A stretch of 64,000 bases of DNA from Alphaproteobacteria bacterium (GCA_020632925.1 JACKER010000031.1:1-64000); one strand, 5' to 3'. Shown: positions 33,672 to 42,247, numbered from the stretch's first letter. Program-made: numbers and translations. Notes: a model not told the origin generated them from the letters alone.

Positions 33672-35045
33672 ATGAAGAACCTGCTGCTCCCCGTGCTCGC
33701 GCTCTCTCCCTTCGTCGCTGGTTGCTCCGGCGGAACGGAGGATGGATCGTCCGACGAGGCCGTGCTCCTCGCCGTTCTTCCCTACACGGGCAAGTACGAG
33801 CTGAAGGGTGTCCTTCACGAGAACGCGCTTCGAATGGCCCTCGAGGACGCGATCTCCAATGGCATCCAGGAGGCGCTCGGGACGAAGCTGACTGTGGTGA
33901 GTGTCAACTCCGGTGACGGAAAGGACGTCGTCGTGGCCGCGCTGCGCGAGATCCTCGATGGCCCCGACGGCGACAAGGTCATGGGCATGATCTCGTCGAC
34001 CAAGGACGCCCACAAGGGCGCGGTCGACATCGCCCTCGAGTACGGCCTGCTCGACCTCGAGGTCTCCGACGGCTCGCACGACGACGAGTTCATCGACTGG
34101 GCCGACTACACCGACGAGCAGCTCCGGTACCTCATCTCGACCCGCGCGCTGTGCAACTACGAGGCGGTCTACACCGCGCAGTTCATCATGGAGAAGTACC
34201 CGACCGGGAAGATCGCGCTCATCCGCGGCAACGACATCCACGATCTCATGCACACCGCCGTCATCCGGGAGACGCTGCGCGACCTCGGCTTCCAGGGCAC
34301 GGTGATCGAGTCGAACGACCCGAACCAGGCGGGCTACGAGAACCCGGACAACCGCCAGGACTACGAGGTGAGCTACGACGACCTGTCGGCCGGCGGTGTC
34401 GTCGGCACGCTCCAGCCGATCGTCGATCAGGCCCCGGACGCCGTGTTCTTCCACGTGGCGGGCGACGGCCCCAACCTTCGGATCCTCCAGGATCTCAAGG
34501 CCACGGGGTTCAGCAACGGCATCGTCACCTGCGGCATGGCGCGGACCTCCGAGCTCATCGACAACAACTCGAACGGGCTGATGTCGGACTGGCTGGTCGG
34601 CCACGACGCGCTCGCCGACGACCGCTTCCACTTCGTCATGCGCGGTGCGAAGAGCTCCGATCGGCTCACCGCCTGGAAGGAGGAGTACAAGACCCGCTAC
34701 GAGGTGGACGCCGACACCTTCACGCCTGCGGCCTACGACGCGACGATGCTCTGGACGCTGGGCATGGCGCGGGCCGGCAAGCCGTTCGACCGGAAGGCCG
34801 TGCTCGACGCGGTGTGGGACGTGAGCTCCGGCGGGACCATGGTCTCGCGCGACGACCTGGCGGACCTGATCGGCAAGGCCGCCGACCCGAGCGTCGACAT
34901 CGACTACGACGGTGTCTTCGGGCCCATGGACATCCGCGAGGACCGCACGGTCGAGGGCGTGTACTACATCGAGCGGGTCATCGGGAACGGCGACGGCTCC
35001 TACGGCTACGAGAAGCTGTCGACGCCGGCGCCCGTGAGCTTCTGA
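33672..35045 (+). CDS. Lipoprotein of the periplasmic-binding-protein type I (Leu/Ile/Val-binding) fold
   Basis: 457 residues. Lipobox VAGC18 in MKNLLLPVLALSPFVAGC. The body follows the class I binding-protein pattern of ABC amino-acid receptors: LLAVLPYTGKYELKGVLHEN, KVMGMISSTKDAHKGAVDIA, TGKIALIRGNDIHDLM and FTPAAYDATMLWTLGMARAG. No ABC transporter genes lie nearby, so this may be a signalling sensor delivering ligand information to the co-transcribed kinase or receptor. ATG 33672 has GGAG upstream. G+C dips slightly at the 5' end. Confidence 0.85.
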   Translation: MKNLLLPVLALSPFVAGCSGGTEDGSSDEAVLLAVLPYTGKYELKGVLHENALRMALEDAISNGIQEALGTKLTVVSVNSGDGKDVVVAALREILDGPDGDKVMGMISSTKDAHKGAVDIALEYGLLDLEVSDGSHDDEFIDWADYTDEQLRYLISTRALCNYEAVYTAQFIMEKYPTGKIALIRGNDIHDLMHTAVIRETLRDLGFQGTVIESNDPNQAGYENPDNRQDYEVSYDDLSAGGVVGTLQPIVDQAPDAVFFHVAGDGPNLRILQDLKATGFSNGIVTCGMARTSELIDNNSNGLMSDWLVGHDALADDRFHFVMRGAKSSDRLTAWKEEYKTRYEVDADTFTPAAYDATMLWTLGMARAGKPFDRKAVLDAVWDVSSGGTMVSRDDLADLIGKAADPSVDIDYDGVFGPMDIREDRTVEGVYYIERVIGNGDGSYGYEKLSTPAPVSF

Positions 35046-35047
35046 CC

Positions 35048-36229
35048 ATGCGCCGGGGCGTGCCGGCCTGGCTCCTCCTGCTCGGGGCGTGCGCCCCGGG
35101 CGAGGAGACGTCCACCGACGACGGGCTCGTCTTCACGGACTTCGAGGCGAAGGGGTGCTCCGGGCAGTTCGTCGATCCGGCGGACGAGTACGCCTACGTC
35201 CTCGACGCCGAGAACGGCGTGATGATCCCGGCCAACCCTCGCTCCTGTACGGCTGCCGATCCCATCCCGGTGGGGTCCTCGCCGACCTCCCCGGTGGTGA
35301 CGGCCTCGGGTCACTGGATCTACGTGGGCGACCGCGAGGACACCGTGGTCTCCGTGATCCGCCAGTCCGAGGATCGCGTGGACGAGCTGGTCGACGTGGG
35401 CTTCGCGCCGGACCTGATGATGCTGGACGCGGCCCACAAGCTGTTGTGGGTGGCGAACCGCGCCACGGGGGCGGCGGTGCGGCTCGAGACCGAGCACCAC
35501 ACCATCGTCGACCGGGTCCAGCTCCCCGCCGGGCTCGATCAGCTCGCGGTCACGGACGGGGGCGCGGAGTACCTCCTGACCCTCCACGACGACGGCGCCA
35601 TCCAGATGATGGACGCGGTCACGCTGGCGGAGGCAGGGTCCGTCCACCTCGGTGGTGCTCCCGCGTCCATCCACTACGCGGTGGGCGTGGCGAAGTCCTA
35701 CGTCTGCGTCGACGGCGACGAGCCGTACATCGCCGTGATCCCCGCGACGGGCTCGCTCGCGAACGTGATCAGCCGGCGGATCCCGCTCGACGCTCCTTGC
35801 GCCGCCATCCGCATGAACAGCGTCCAGGGGCTCGGGGTGGCCGTGATGCCCGATCGCGACGAAGCGATCGTGCTCGACCCGACCACCGACACCGTGATCG
35901 CGACCATCTCGGTCGGCTCGCGCCCCGACTCGGTCGCCATCGCAGGTCGCCACGCGGTCGTGGGGAACGGTGGCTCGGGCGACGTGTCCGTCCTCGATCT
36001 CGACGAGCTCGTCGAGGTCGCGCGCCCGGACATCGGGGGCTCGGGCGGGACCGCCGACCGACGGATGCAGGACGGGCTCGACCTGAACTTCGTCTATGCC
36101 CTCGATCCGGCGGACGGGACGGTGACGGTGGTGGACGTGCGCGACGGCTCCACCCGCCTCCCCATCTCGGTGGGTGCGGGCACCGGGCCGATGGTCGTGG
36201 CTGGGCCACGAGGCGGGAAGTGCCACTAG
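35048..36229 (+). CDS. YVTN-type beta-propeller lipoprotein
   Basis: 393 residues. MRRGVPAWLLLLGAC gives a lipobox (LGAC). The body has repeated propeller blades of the YVTN/NHL kind: HWIYVGDREDTVVSVIRQSE, KLLWVANRATGAAVRLETEH, AIVLDPTTDTVIATISVGSRPD and VYALDPADGTVTVVDVRDGS. These usually act as protein or ligand scaffolds on the surface. It starts 2 bases after the previous stop and overlaps the next gene. It belongs to the kinase-receptor operon. Confidence 0.82.
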   Translation: MRRGVPAWLLLLGACAPGEETSTDDGLVFTDFEAKGCSGQFVDPADEYAYVLDAENGVMIPANPRSCTAADPIPVGSSPTSPVVTASGHWIYVGDREDTVVSVIRQSEDRVDELVDVGFAPDLMMLDAAHKLLWVANRATGAAVRLETEHHTIVDRVQLPAGLDQLAVTDGGAEYLLTLHDDGAIQMMDAVTLAEAGSVHLGGAPASIHYAVGVAKSYVCVDGDEPYIAVIPATGSLANVISRRIPLDAPCAAIRMNSVQGLGVAVMPDRDEAIVLDPTTDTVIATISVGSRPDSVAIAGRHAVVGNGGSGDVSVLDLDELVEVARPDIGGSGGTADRRMQDGLDLNFVYALDPADGTVTVVDVRDGSTRLPISVGAGTGPMVVAGPRGGKCH

Positions 36230-37365
36230 CGGCCTGGGCCGCGATGGCCCTGGCGCACGACGCCGTCGGCTCCTACGCGGTTCGCCCGCTCTTCGACGAC
36301 GCGGGCGATCTCGCGGGGGCGTGGACGACCTGGGGCCTCGTGCTCGACGAGGGCGGCGCCTGGCAGCGGGTGTGCCACGAGGCGCTCTCCGACGTGCGCG
36401 ACGCCTGGCTGCGGTCCGACGGCACGGTGCTCCTCGCGCGCTCCGACGGGCTGCACCTGACCACCGACGGCGGCTGCACCACCGCGGTCGGACCCATCAC
36501 GGAGTCGGTGTCCCTGCTCCTCGAGGCACCGGACGGGCTGGTGGCGGTGGTGGACGACGCGGGCGGCGATGTGCTCCTGCGGTCGGTGGACGGAGGCGCG
36601 AGCTTCGCGCCGCTCCCCGCGCTCCCGTCCGCCACCGACGTGCGCAGCGCCGCCTTCGACGGCGCCGGTGCGCTGGTGGCGGCGGGGCTGGCCTCGGGGG
36701 CGCCGGTGCTCTGGACGGACGACGGCGGCGCCTGGGTCGAACGCGCGCTCCCCGCTCCGGCCGGGCTGCTGGTCGCGACGGTCCACGGGCCCGGGCTCGG
36801 CGCGTCCCTGGTCGTGTCGACGGCCTCCGACGACGGGACCGGCGCGCTGTGGATGGACGACGGCGCGGGCGGCTGGACGCTCGCTGCGACCCTCCCGCTG
36901 TCGCCGACCGGGTTCGGGTGCGCGGGAGGCCGCTGTTGGGTGGCCGTCGAGCAAGGTGTGCTGCTGGCCATCGACACGACCACCGCCCCGCCGTGGTCGG
37001 TGCTGACGGACGAGGGGCCGGCGCGCTGCTTGTGGGCCCACGGCTCGGAGCTGTGGGGATGCACCGAGGTCTCGACGGCCGACCACCTCGAGGTCACGAC
37101 GGGCACGACCTGGACCGGGGAGATGCCCCGCGCGGCCATCGTGGAGCGGACCTGCCCCGCGACCACCGAAGCCGCCACGATCTGCGCCCCGCCGGCCCCG
37201 GACACCGCGCAGACCGGGGACACCGGCGGCCCGGTCGCCACCGACGGCGACGACGCTGGGGGCTGCGGCGGGTGCGACCACGGATCGCCCGGCGCCGCGT
37301 GGGGGCTGCTGCTGGCCCTTGCCGCGCTACGCCGCGCGACGATCCCGGTCGTACATCAGGTGTGA
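36220..37365 (+). CDS. Secreted BNR-like propeller protein with Myxo-CTERM-like tail
   Basis: 381 residues. Start GTG 36220 overlaps the previous gene by 10 bases and gives a signal peptide (MPLAAWAAMALAHDA); ATG 36244 would truncate it. The body has Asp-box-like repeats (LTTDGGCTT, RSVDGGASFAPL, WTDDGGAWVERAL) typical of BNR/sialidase propellers. The tail is Thr/Asp/Gly-rich (DTAQTGDTGGPVATDGDD), then GGCGGCDHG, a hydrophobic helix (AAWGLLLALAALRR) and nine further residues. This resembles Myxo-CTERM sorting signals, in which a Cys is processed for surface anchoring. The 3' end overlaps the convergent hydrolase by 39 bases. Confidence 0.78.
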   Translation: MPLAAWAAMALAHDAVGSYAVRPLFDDAGDLAGAWTTWGLVLDEGGAWQRVCHEALSDVRDAWLRSDGTVLLARSDGLHLTTDGGCTTAVGPITESVSLLLEAPDGLVAVVDDAGGDVLLRSVDGGASFAPLPALPSATDVRSAAFDGAGALVAAGLASGAPVLWTDDGGAWVERALPAPAGLLVATVHGPGLGASLVVSTASDDGTGALWMDDGAGGWTLAATLPLSPTGFGCAGGRCWVAVEQGVLLAIDTTTAPPWSVLTDEGPARCLWAHGSELWGCTEVSTADHLEVTTGTTWTGEMPRAAIVERTCPATTEAATICAPPAPDTAQTGDTGGPVATDGDDAGGCGGCDHGSPGAAWGLLLALAALRRATIPVVHQV

Positions 37366-38274
37366 GAGCCCGCAGCTCGCGCACGCGCCCCGGACCCGAC
37401 CGTGCGCGCACGGCGCGACCCGCTCCCCCGCGACCAGCGACGCGACCGTACGGACGACGAACGGATCGGCGAGCACCCGTCGATGTCCCAGCAGGTCCGT
37501 GAGCAGCAGGTGGCGCCCCTCGTGGTCGGCGACCAGCGGACGGACCGGCGCGAGCGGGGTCTCGCGGTCCGAGGTGTCGTGCACGATCCACACCGGCGCA
37601 TCGACGGCCGCCAGGCTGCGCTCGAGGTCGAGCTCGCGGACAGGGGTGCCCACCCGCGCCTCGAGCGCCCGGACCAGCCGCGGACCGAAGGAGGCACCGA
37701 GCGACGCGGCGGCCCGCTCGACGTACCGGCCGGGGAGGGCGGCAGGCGCCAGGAGGACGAGGCGGTCCGTGGACAGCCCGCGCGACACCGCGAGCGACGC
37801 GGCCGCGCCCCCGAGCGAGTGGGCGACGACGGCCGCCGCCGGCCCCGTGTGGGCGCCGACGACCTCCAGCGCGCGCGCGAGGTGCACCGCGCTCGCCTCG
37901 TCGCCGTCGCTCTCGCCATGCCCCGGCGCGTCGAGCGCGACCGCGCGGAAGCCAGCCGCCGTGATCGCGGGCACGAGGTGCCGGAAGTCCGTCGCGCTCC
38001 CGTTCCAGCCGTGGAGCAGCAGGACCGGCCGTCCCTCGCCCCAGGAGCGGCTCACGATCCGCGTCCCGTCGACGTCGTGGAGCCGTCCCTCCCCGGTGAG
38101 GCGGAAGGCGGCCGCTGCCGGGCTCGCTCGGCGCCGACGGGTCGCCAGGAAGCGCTCGACGGCCCGGTCGGTCGTCCATGCAGGCGCCACGACGGCGGCT
38201 GCCTTGAGCGCCACGAGGAGGGCCCGATCCTTGATACGAACGTTCGTGCTATTCTTGGGGCGGGGCTGACGCAT
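37327..38274 (-). CDS. Alpha/beta-hydrolase with C-terminal Cys/His cluster
   Basis: 315 residues. Core motifs: LLLHGWNGSATDF (oxyanion region), nucleophile in VAHSLGGAAA, acid in VHDTSDRETPL and His in DLLGHRRVLAD. Probably an esterase or lipase-like hydrolase. The tail APCAHGRVRGACASCG (Cys-x-His...Cys-x-x-Cys) could bind zinc, unusual for this fold. ATG 38274 has GGAGG at good spacing and lies 23 bases after the TetR stop, so the two form an operon. A TetR-type operator lies inside codons 8-14. Confidence 0.85.
   Translation of the reverse strand: MRQPRPKNSTNVRIKDRALLVALKAAAVVAPAWTTDRAVERFLATRRRRASPAAAAFRLTGEGRLHDVDGTRIVSRSWGEGRPVLLLHGWNGSATDFRHLVPAITAAGFRAVALDAPGHGESDGDEASAVHLARALEVVGAHTGPAAAVVAHSLGGAAASLAVSRGLSTDRLVLLAPAALPGRYVERAAASLGASFGPRLVRALEARVGTPVRELDLERSLAAVDAPVWIVHDTSDRETPLAPVRPLVADHEGRHLLLTDLLGHRRVLADPFVVRTVASLVAGERVAPCAHGRVRGACASCGLSHLMYDRDRRAA
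38233..38253. promoter_or_regulatory. TetR-type operator, intragenic copy
   Basis: Contains the perfect 12-base palindrome ACGAACGTTCGT (38236-38247). On the minus strand AATAGCACGAACGTTCGT matches the site at 38903-38920 at 17 of 18 positions. It lies just inside the hydrolase coding region, so a repressor bound here could block elongation or help DNA looping with the upstream copy. Confidence 0.6.
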
Positions 38275-38297
38275 GGGACACCTCCGGTCGGGTCGGT

Positions 38298-38894
38298 TCA
38301 GGAGTGGGCGAGGCTGGTGACCAGCCGGTCGAACGCGATCCGAGCGCGCGCGTGCGCGGCGGGGTCGCGGAACAGGCGGAACGCCTGGTGGGTGGCGAGC
38401 AGGATGCCGTGCAGCTCGAAGGCCGCCTGCTCCGGGTCGACGTCGGTGCGGAAGCGACCGTCCCGCTGGCCCGCGGCGACGATCTGGGCGAGCGTGTCGA
38501 GCCAGTCCCGCTGCGACTCGACGAACCGATCGCGCACGGGGCCGGGCCGATCGTCGAGCTCGGCGGCGACGGCGACGAAGAGGCAGCCCCCGCGGGCCTC
38601 CTCCGCGACACCCCACGCGAGCCAGCGCTCGAACGCGGCCCGGAGCCGCGGCTCGCCGCGGGGCTGCGAGAGGGCGGGACGCACGACCTCGTCCACGAAC
38701 TGGGCGGCGGTGTGCTCGAGGATCGCGAGCTGGAGGGCCTCCTTGGAGCCGAAGTGGGCGAAGAGCCCACTCTTCGACATGGAGAGCTCCTTGGCGAGCT
38801 GGCCGATCGAGACGCCGTTCAGCCCCTCGACCCGCGCCATCCGCGCGCCCTGGTCCACGATCTCCGCTCGCGTTCGCTCGCCCTTGGTGACCAT
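38298..38894 (-). CDS. TetR/AcrR-family transcriptional regulator
   Basis: 198 residues with a standard N-terminal helix-turn-helix (about 8-55: TRAEIVDQGARMARVEGLNG, SIGQLAKELSMSKSGLFAHF) and a TetR_C-type ligand domain (LFVAVAAELDDRPGPVRDRF). It probably represses itself and the downstream hydrolase: matching operators occur 9-28 bases upstream of its ATG (38903-38922) and inside the hydrolase gene. The inducer is unknown, perhaps a fatty-acid or ester substrate of the hydrolase. Confidence 0.9.
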   Translation of the reverse strand: MVTKGERTRAEIVDQGARMARVEGLNGVSIGQLAKELSMSKSGLFAHFGSKEALQLAILEHTAAQFVDEVVRPALSQPRGEPRLRAAFERWLAWGVAEEARGGCLFVAVAAELDDRPGPVRDRFVESQRDWLDTLAQIVAAGQRDGRFRTDVDPEQAAFELHGILLATHQAFRLFRDPAAHARARIAFDRLVTSLAHS

Positions 38895-38902
38895 GGAGCA
38901 TC

Positions 38903-38922
38903 AATAGCACGACCGTTCGTTC
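38903..38922. promoter_or_regulatory. TetR-type operator, promoter copy
   Basis: AATAGCACGACCGTTCGTTC on the plus strand, an imperfect palindrome (ACGACC/GTTCGT). It shares 17 of 18 bases with the intragenic copy at 38233-38253. Its position immediately upstream of the TetR ATG (38894) fits autorepression; it also lies upstream of the divergent arylsulfotransferase-like gene (38961). Confidence 0.65.
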
Positions 38923-38960
38923 ATGTCCACCCGTGAGGGGTCCGGGCGTGCTACGACGGG

Positions 38961-40508
38961 GTGGTGCGCTTCGTCTGGCTCCTCGCCCTCGTGGCCTGCG
39001 CCGATCGCGTGGCGGTTCGTCCGACCGACAACGAGCTGCGCTTCGTGGTCGAGACCGACGTGCCCGAGAGCGCCTCGGCGCGGGTGACGGTGTGGCCCGA
39101 GGACCGCCCTTCGGACGCGTTCTTCGCCGGTGAGCAGCCCGGACCCGAGGTGGCGGTGGTCGTCTCGGGGCTGCGCTTCGACACGGCCTACGTCGCTCGC
39201 CTGGACACGGTGGAGGGGAGCGCGATCCTGTCCTCGGTCGAGCTGCCCTTCCGGACCGGCCCGCCGTCGTTCGAGCTACCGACCGCGGCGGTGAGAGCCG
39301 ACCCGGACGCCGAGGTGGCCTGGGTGCTGCTGAACTTCGCGCAGACGAGCGGTGGGCGCTCGGACCTGATGCTCGTGCTGGACTCCGAAGGGGAGGTGGT
39401 CTGGTACGAGGACGTCGCGTCGTTCGACCCCGATGCGGACGACGCCTTCTGGGACGGCTACCGCTGGGACGACGCTCGCGCCGAGCTCCTCGCGATCATC
39501 GGTCACCGCCGGGTGGTCGCGATCGGCCTCGATGGCGAGGTGCGCGCCGATCACGGCACCGGGCCGCTCGTCTCGCACGACGTCCTCCGGGTGGGGGACC
39601 GGCTGCTGCTCCCGACGACGCGCCCGTTCGACGGCCCCGACGGGCGCTGGCTCGAGGACGGCTGGCTCGAGGTGGATCCGGACGGCACCGAGCGCGAGCA
39701 CTGGCTCCGGGAGCTCGGCCTGTCGCCGACCGCGGATCCGCCGTTCACCTCCGCGCCCACCGCCGGCCGCTACTGGGGCTCCTGGGTCGGGGGCGCGGAC
39801 GTGCTCGACTGGACCCACGTGAACGCGCTCGAGGTCCAGGAGGTGGACGGCACCGAGCGGGTCCTGCTCTCGCTCAAGAACCTGGACCAGCTCGTGCGGG
39901 CCGACGCGACGGCCGGCGTGTTGGACTGGCGGATGGGCGACAGCGGCGCCGGGGGCACCCACAGCCCGGGCGACTTCCGTTGGGTCGGCGAAGGCCCGTG
40001 GTTCGCCGGACAGCACACGCTGGACCTCGCGGCGGACGGCACGCTGTGGCTGTTCGACAACGGCAACCACCAGGCCGGGCCCGCCGAGCGGGACGCGCGG
40101 GTGCTACAGCTCGCCTGGGACGAGGGGGGCCGCACGGTCGAGGCGCTACGGACCCACGATCTGGGGCGGGTCTGTCCGTTCCGCGGGAGCGCCCTGCCGC
40201 TCGCGGGCGACCAGGTCCTGGCCGCCTGTGGTGCCACGCCGGTCGTGCAGGCCTGGGCGCCGGACGGGCGGATCACCTGGGAGGCGACGTTCTCCTGCCC
40301 GGAGAGCTGGCCTTCGTGCAGCCTCTACCGCGCGTTCCCGCTGCCCTCGCACGCCCGCGCGTCTACGGCGTCGGAGCGCACGGGACGAAGCGCTCCACGC
40401 GCGGGAGGTGGGCGGCGTAGGCCTCGGCGTCGGGGATGCCCTCCACCCCCAGCGTCCCGGCGAGCTTCCCGACGAGGAAGATGTGGTCGCTGGGGATGCC
40501 GACGTTGA
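38961..40508 (+). CDS. Arylsulfotransferase (ASST)-like lipoprotein
   Basis: Up to 515 residues. MVRFVWLLALVAC gives a lipobox. The body follows the ASST/aryl-sulfate sulfotransferase propeller: LMLVLDSEGEVVWYED, DWTHVNALEVQEVDG, VLLSLKNLDQLVRADATAG, AGQHTLDLAADGTLWLFDNG. Family enzymes move sulfate between phenols, though many lipoprotein members have unknown function. The likely folded domain ends near SCSLYRAFPLPS (about 40348). The last 45 residues are Arg-rich and antisense to the next gene, so the stop may have been lost by a frameshift near 40350. Confidence 0.75.
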   Translation: MVRFVWLLALVACADRVAVRPTDNELRFVVETDVPESASARVTVWPEDRPSDAFFAGEQPGPEVAVVVSGLRFDTAYVARLDTVEGSAILSSVELPFRTGPPSFELPTAAVRADPDAEVAWVLLNFAQTSGGRSDLMLVLDSEGEVVWYEDVASFDPDADDAFWDGYRWDDARAELLAIIGHRRVVAIGLDGEVRADHGTGPLVSHDVLRVGDRLLLPTTRPFDGPDGRWLEDGWLEVDPDGTEREHWLRELGLSPTADPPFTSAPTAGRYWGSWVGGADVLDWTHVNALEVQEVDGTERVLLSLKNLDQLVRADATAGVLDWRMGDSGAGGTHSPGDFRWVGEGPWFAGQHTLDLAADGTLWLFDNGNHQAGPAERDARVLQLAWDEGGRTVEALRTHDLGRVCPFRGSALPLAGDQVLAACGATPVVQAWAPDGRITWEATFSCPESWPSCSLYRAFPLPSHARASTASERTGRSAPRAGGGRRRPRRRGCPPPPASRRASRRGRCGRWGCRR

Positions 40509-41097
40509 TGTACGCCGTGATGTCCGTGTCGGCGTTGCCGTAGGCGAACGCGATGGTGACGCCCACGTCGATCAACGCCTGCAGCGTGTCGGTCTTGTAG
40601 TCCGCCGCTTCGCCGCCGAGCGCCCCCACGCCGTCCGCGAGGAACACCCCGTCCGAGGTCCAGGGGAAGCCGTGGTCGTCGAGCCAGCCCTCGGTGGCCT
40701 CCCGGGCGGTCGTGCCGTCCAGCAGGCGCAGCCCTTCGCCGCGGGACGTGACGTAGATGACGCGGTAGCCCTTCTCGACGTAGGTCCGCATCAGCGTGTC
40801 GGCCTCGGGGCGCATCGCCGGATCGTGGCCGGGCAACGCGATCTGCGTGAGCCACTCGCTGTCCGAGGTCGTCAGCGTCTCGTCGATGTCCGAGACCACG
40901 GCCACCCGCGTGTCCTCGGTGACGGGCGGGCAGTCGCCGGTCGTGGTGGTCGGCGTCGTCTCCGTCGGGGTGGTCGCCCCGGTGTCGCCCGTGGGGAGGG
41001 TGCCCGTGGTCCCCGGGGGAGGCTCGGTGCCGCCAGGGACCGTCACGGTCCCGCCGTTCGAGCACGCCACCAGCAGGCAGCAGACCAGCCCTCGCAT
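40363..41097 (-). CDS. Lipin/LNS2-type HAD phosphatase-like lipoprotein
   Basis: 244 residues. MRGLVCCLLVACSNGG gives a lipobox, then a Thr/Pro/Gly linker and a HAD domain: AVVSDIDETLTTSD (DxDxT nucleophile motif), VIYVTSRGEGLRLLDGTT (motif II) and AFAYGNADTDITAY (motif IV). This matches the LNS2 domain of lipins and related proteins, which dephosphorylate phosphatidate; location outside the cytoplasm is unusual. ATG 41097 has GGAGG upstream. The gene overlaps the tail of the convergent ASST-like gene by 146 bases. Confidence 0.82.
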   Translation of the reverse strand: MRGLVCCLLVACSNGGTVTVPGGTEPPPGTTGTLPTGDTGATTPTETTPTTTTGDCPPVTEDTRVAVVSDIDETLTTSDSEWLTQIALPGHDPAMRPEADTLMRTYVEKGYRVIYVTSRGEGLRLLDGTTAREATEGWLDDHGFPWTSDGVFLADGVGALGGEAADYKTDTLQALIDVGVTIAFAYGNADTDITAYINVGIPSDHIFLVGKLAGTLGVEGIPDAEAYAAHLPRVERFVPCAPTP

Positions 41098-41129
41098 CCC
41101 GGCCTCCGGCCCGCCGGATAACCCGCTGG

Positions 41130-41438
41130 TCAGCGAACCCGGAGGAAGGTGCCCGATCCGACGACCTCGAGCTGCTCGGCGCCGGACAGCTCGAGCCGCA
41201 GGTAGGCCGCGTCCTCGGTGCTCGTGGGCCACGCCGCGACGATCCGTCCGCGCGAGCTGCGGGGGCAGCGCAGCGACCGCGTCCCCATCACCACGATCGA
41301 GACGGCCGAGCCGTCGGCGCAGGTCGCGTCGATGACGGTGCGCCCGCTGCGCCAGTCCAGGTGGACGTCCTCCACCGTCGCCCCGCGCAGGTCGTCCCAG
41401 TGCAGGCGCACCCCGGGCTGACGGCCGAGCTCGACCAT
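41130..41438 (-). CDS. Small hypothetical protein
   Basis: 102 residues starting MVELGRQPGVRLHWDDLRG at ATG 41438, with GGAGGGAGGGG upstream. Beta-rich (TVIDATCADGSAVSIVVMGT, YLRLELSGAEQLEVVGSG), no signal peptide or membrane helix. No family recognised. It lies between the lipin-like lipoprotein (32 bases downstream) and the TatD gene (69 bases upstream), same strand. The 68 bases before it show no clear promoter. Confidence 0.6.
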   Translation of the reverse strand: MVELGRQPGVRLHWDDLRGATVEDVHLDWRSGRTVIDATCADGSAVSIVVMGTRSLRCPRSSRGRIVAAWPTSTEDAAYLRLELSGAEQLEVVGSGTFLRVR

Positions 41439-41506
41439 GTGTCCCCTCCCTCCTCCACCATGACCGGCCGACCCCTCCACCTGCGGTCGCGCGATGTCAC
41501 CGCTGA

Positions 41507-42247
41507 TCACCGGCCGCGGACCATCTCCCGGAAGTTCCGACCACAGGCAGGTCCGAGGGCCGCGGGATCCTCTCCCCGGAGCGTCGCGACAGCCTCGATC
41601 ACGCCGAGCAGATCGGCCGGCTCTCCCCGCTCGTCACCCCATGGGCAGTCCGTCTCCACCAGCAGCCGATCCGCCGCCACCAGCGGCACGCTCTCGCGCG
41701 CCTTCCTGGCCCGGTGGTTCTGCACCAGCGTCCCGAAAGAGACGTGGAGCCCGAGGCGCTGCGCGCGGGCCACCTGATCCGGGGCCCCGGACCACGCATG
41801 GATCATCCCGCCGCGCCGCGGGAGGCCGTCGCGCTCGCAGATCGCGAGCAGCTCGGGGGTGGCGCGCACGCAGTGGAGCACCACCGGCAGCTCGAGCTCC
41901 CGGGCCAGGGCGAGCTGGGCACGGAACACCTCGCGCTGCCGCTGCCAGGCCGCGTCGTCGGCCGCGCGCAGCCGATCGAGGCCCAGCTCCCCGATCCCGT
42001 CGACGCCGAGCTCGGGGATCGTACGGAGCGCCCCGGCCACGTCGTCGGTCGTCGCCACCGCCCAGGGGTGGATACCCGCGAACACGGTCGCGCCGTAGCG
42101 CCGCGCGAGGTCGACCGCGATGCGCCACCGCGAGGGATCCGCGGCGCAGATCGCGAACCCGTCGACGCCCGCGGCGCGCGCTCTGGCCACCACTCGATCG
42201 CGGTCCGGATCGTAGGCGGCATCGTCGAGGTGTGTGTGGGCGTCCAC
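41507..42247 (-). CDS. tatD: TatD-family metal-dependent hydrolase (DNase)
   Basis: 246 residues from GTG 42247. Metal ligands of the family are all visible: DAHTHLDD (His-x-His), GIGELGLD (Glu), VLHCVRA and IHAWSGAP (His), and VETDCPWGD (Asp). TatD enzymes are 3'-5' exonucleases or related phosphohydrolases, cytoplasmic. The start is ambiguous: ATG 42289 gives 14 more residues and would overlap the divergent kinase start; the shorter form begins like typical family members. Confidence 0.87.
   Translation of the reverse strand: MDAHTHLDDAAYDPDRDRVVARARAAGVDGFAICAADPSRWRIAVDLARRYGATVFAGIHPWAVATTDDVAGALRTIPELGVDGIGELGLDRLRAADDAAWQRQREVFRAQLALARELELPVVLHCVRATPELLAICERDGLPRRGGMIHAWSGAPDQVARAQRLGLHVSFGTLVQNHRARKARESVPLVAADRLLVETDCPWGDERGEPADLLGVIEAVATLRGEDPAALGPACGRNFREMVRGR

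Noticed and set aside
28631..34631. Long minus-strand open frames antisense to the kinase and TonB-receptor genes
   Set aside because: Their translations are low-complexity His/Arg/Gly/Asp sequence with no domains, and the opposite strand has clear proteins with ribosome sites.
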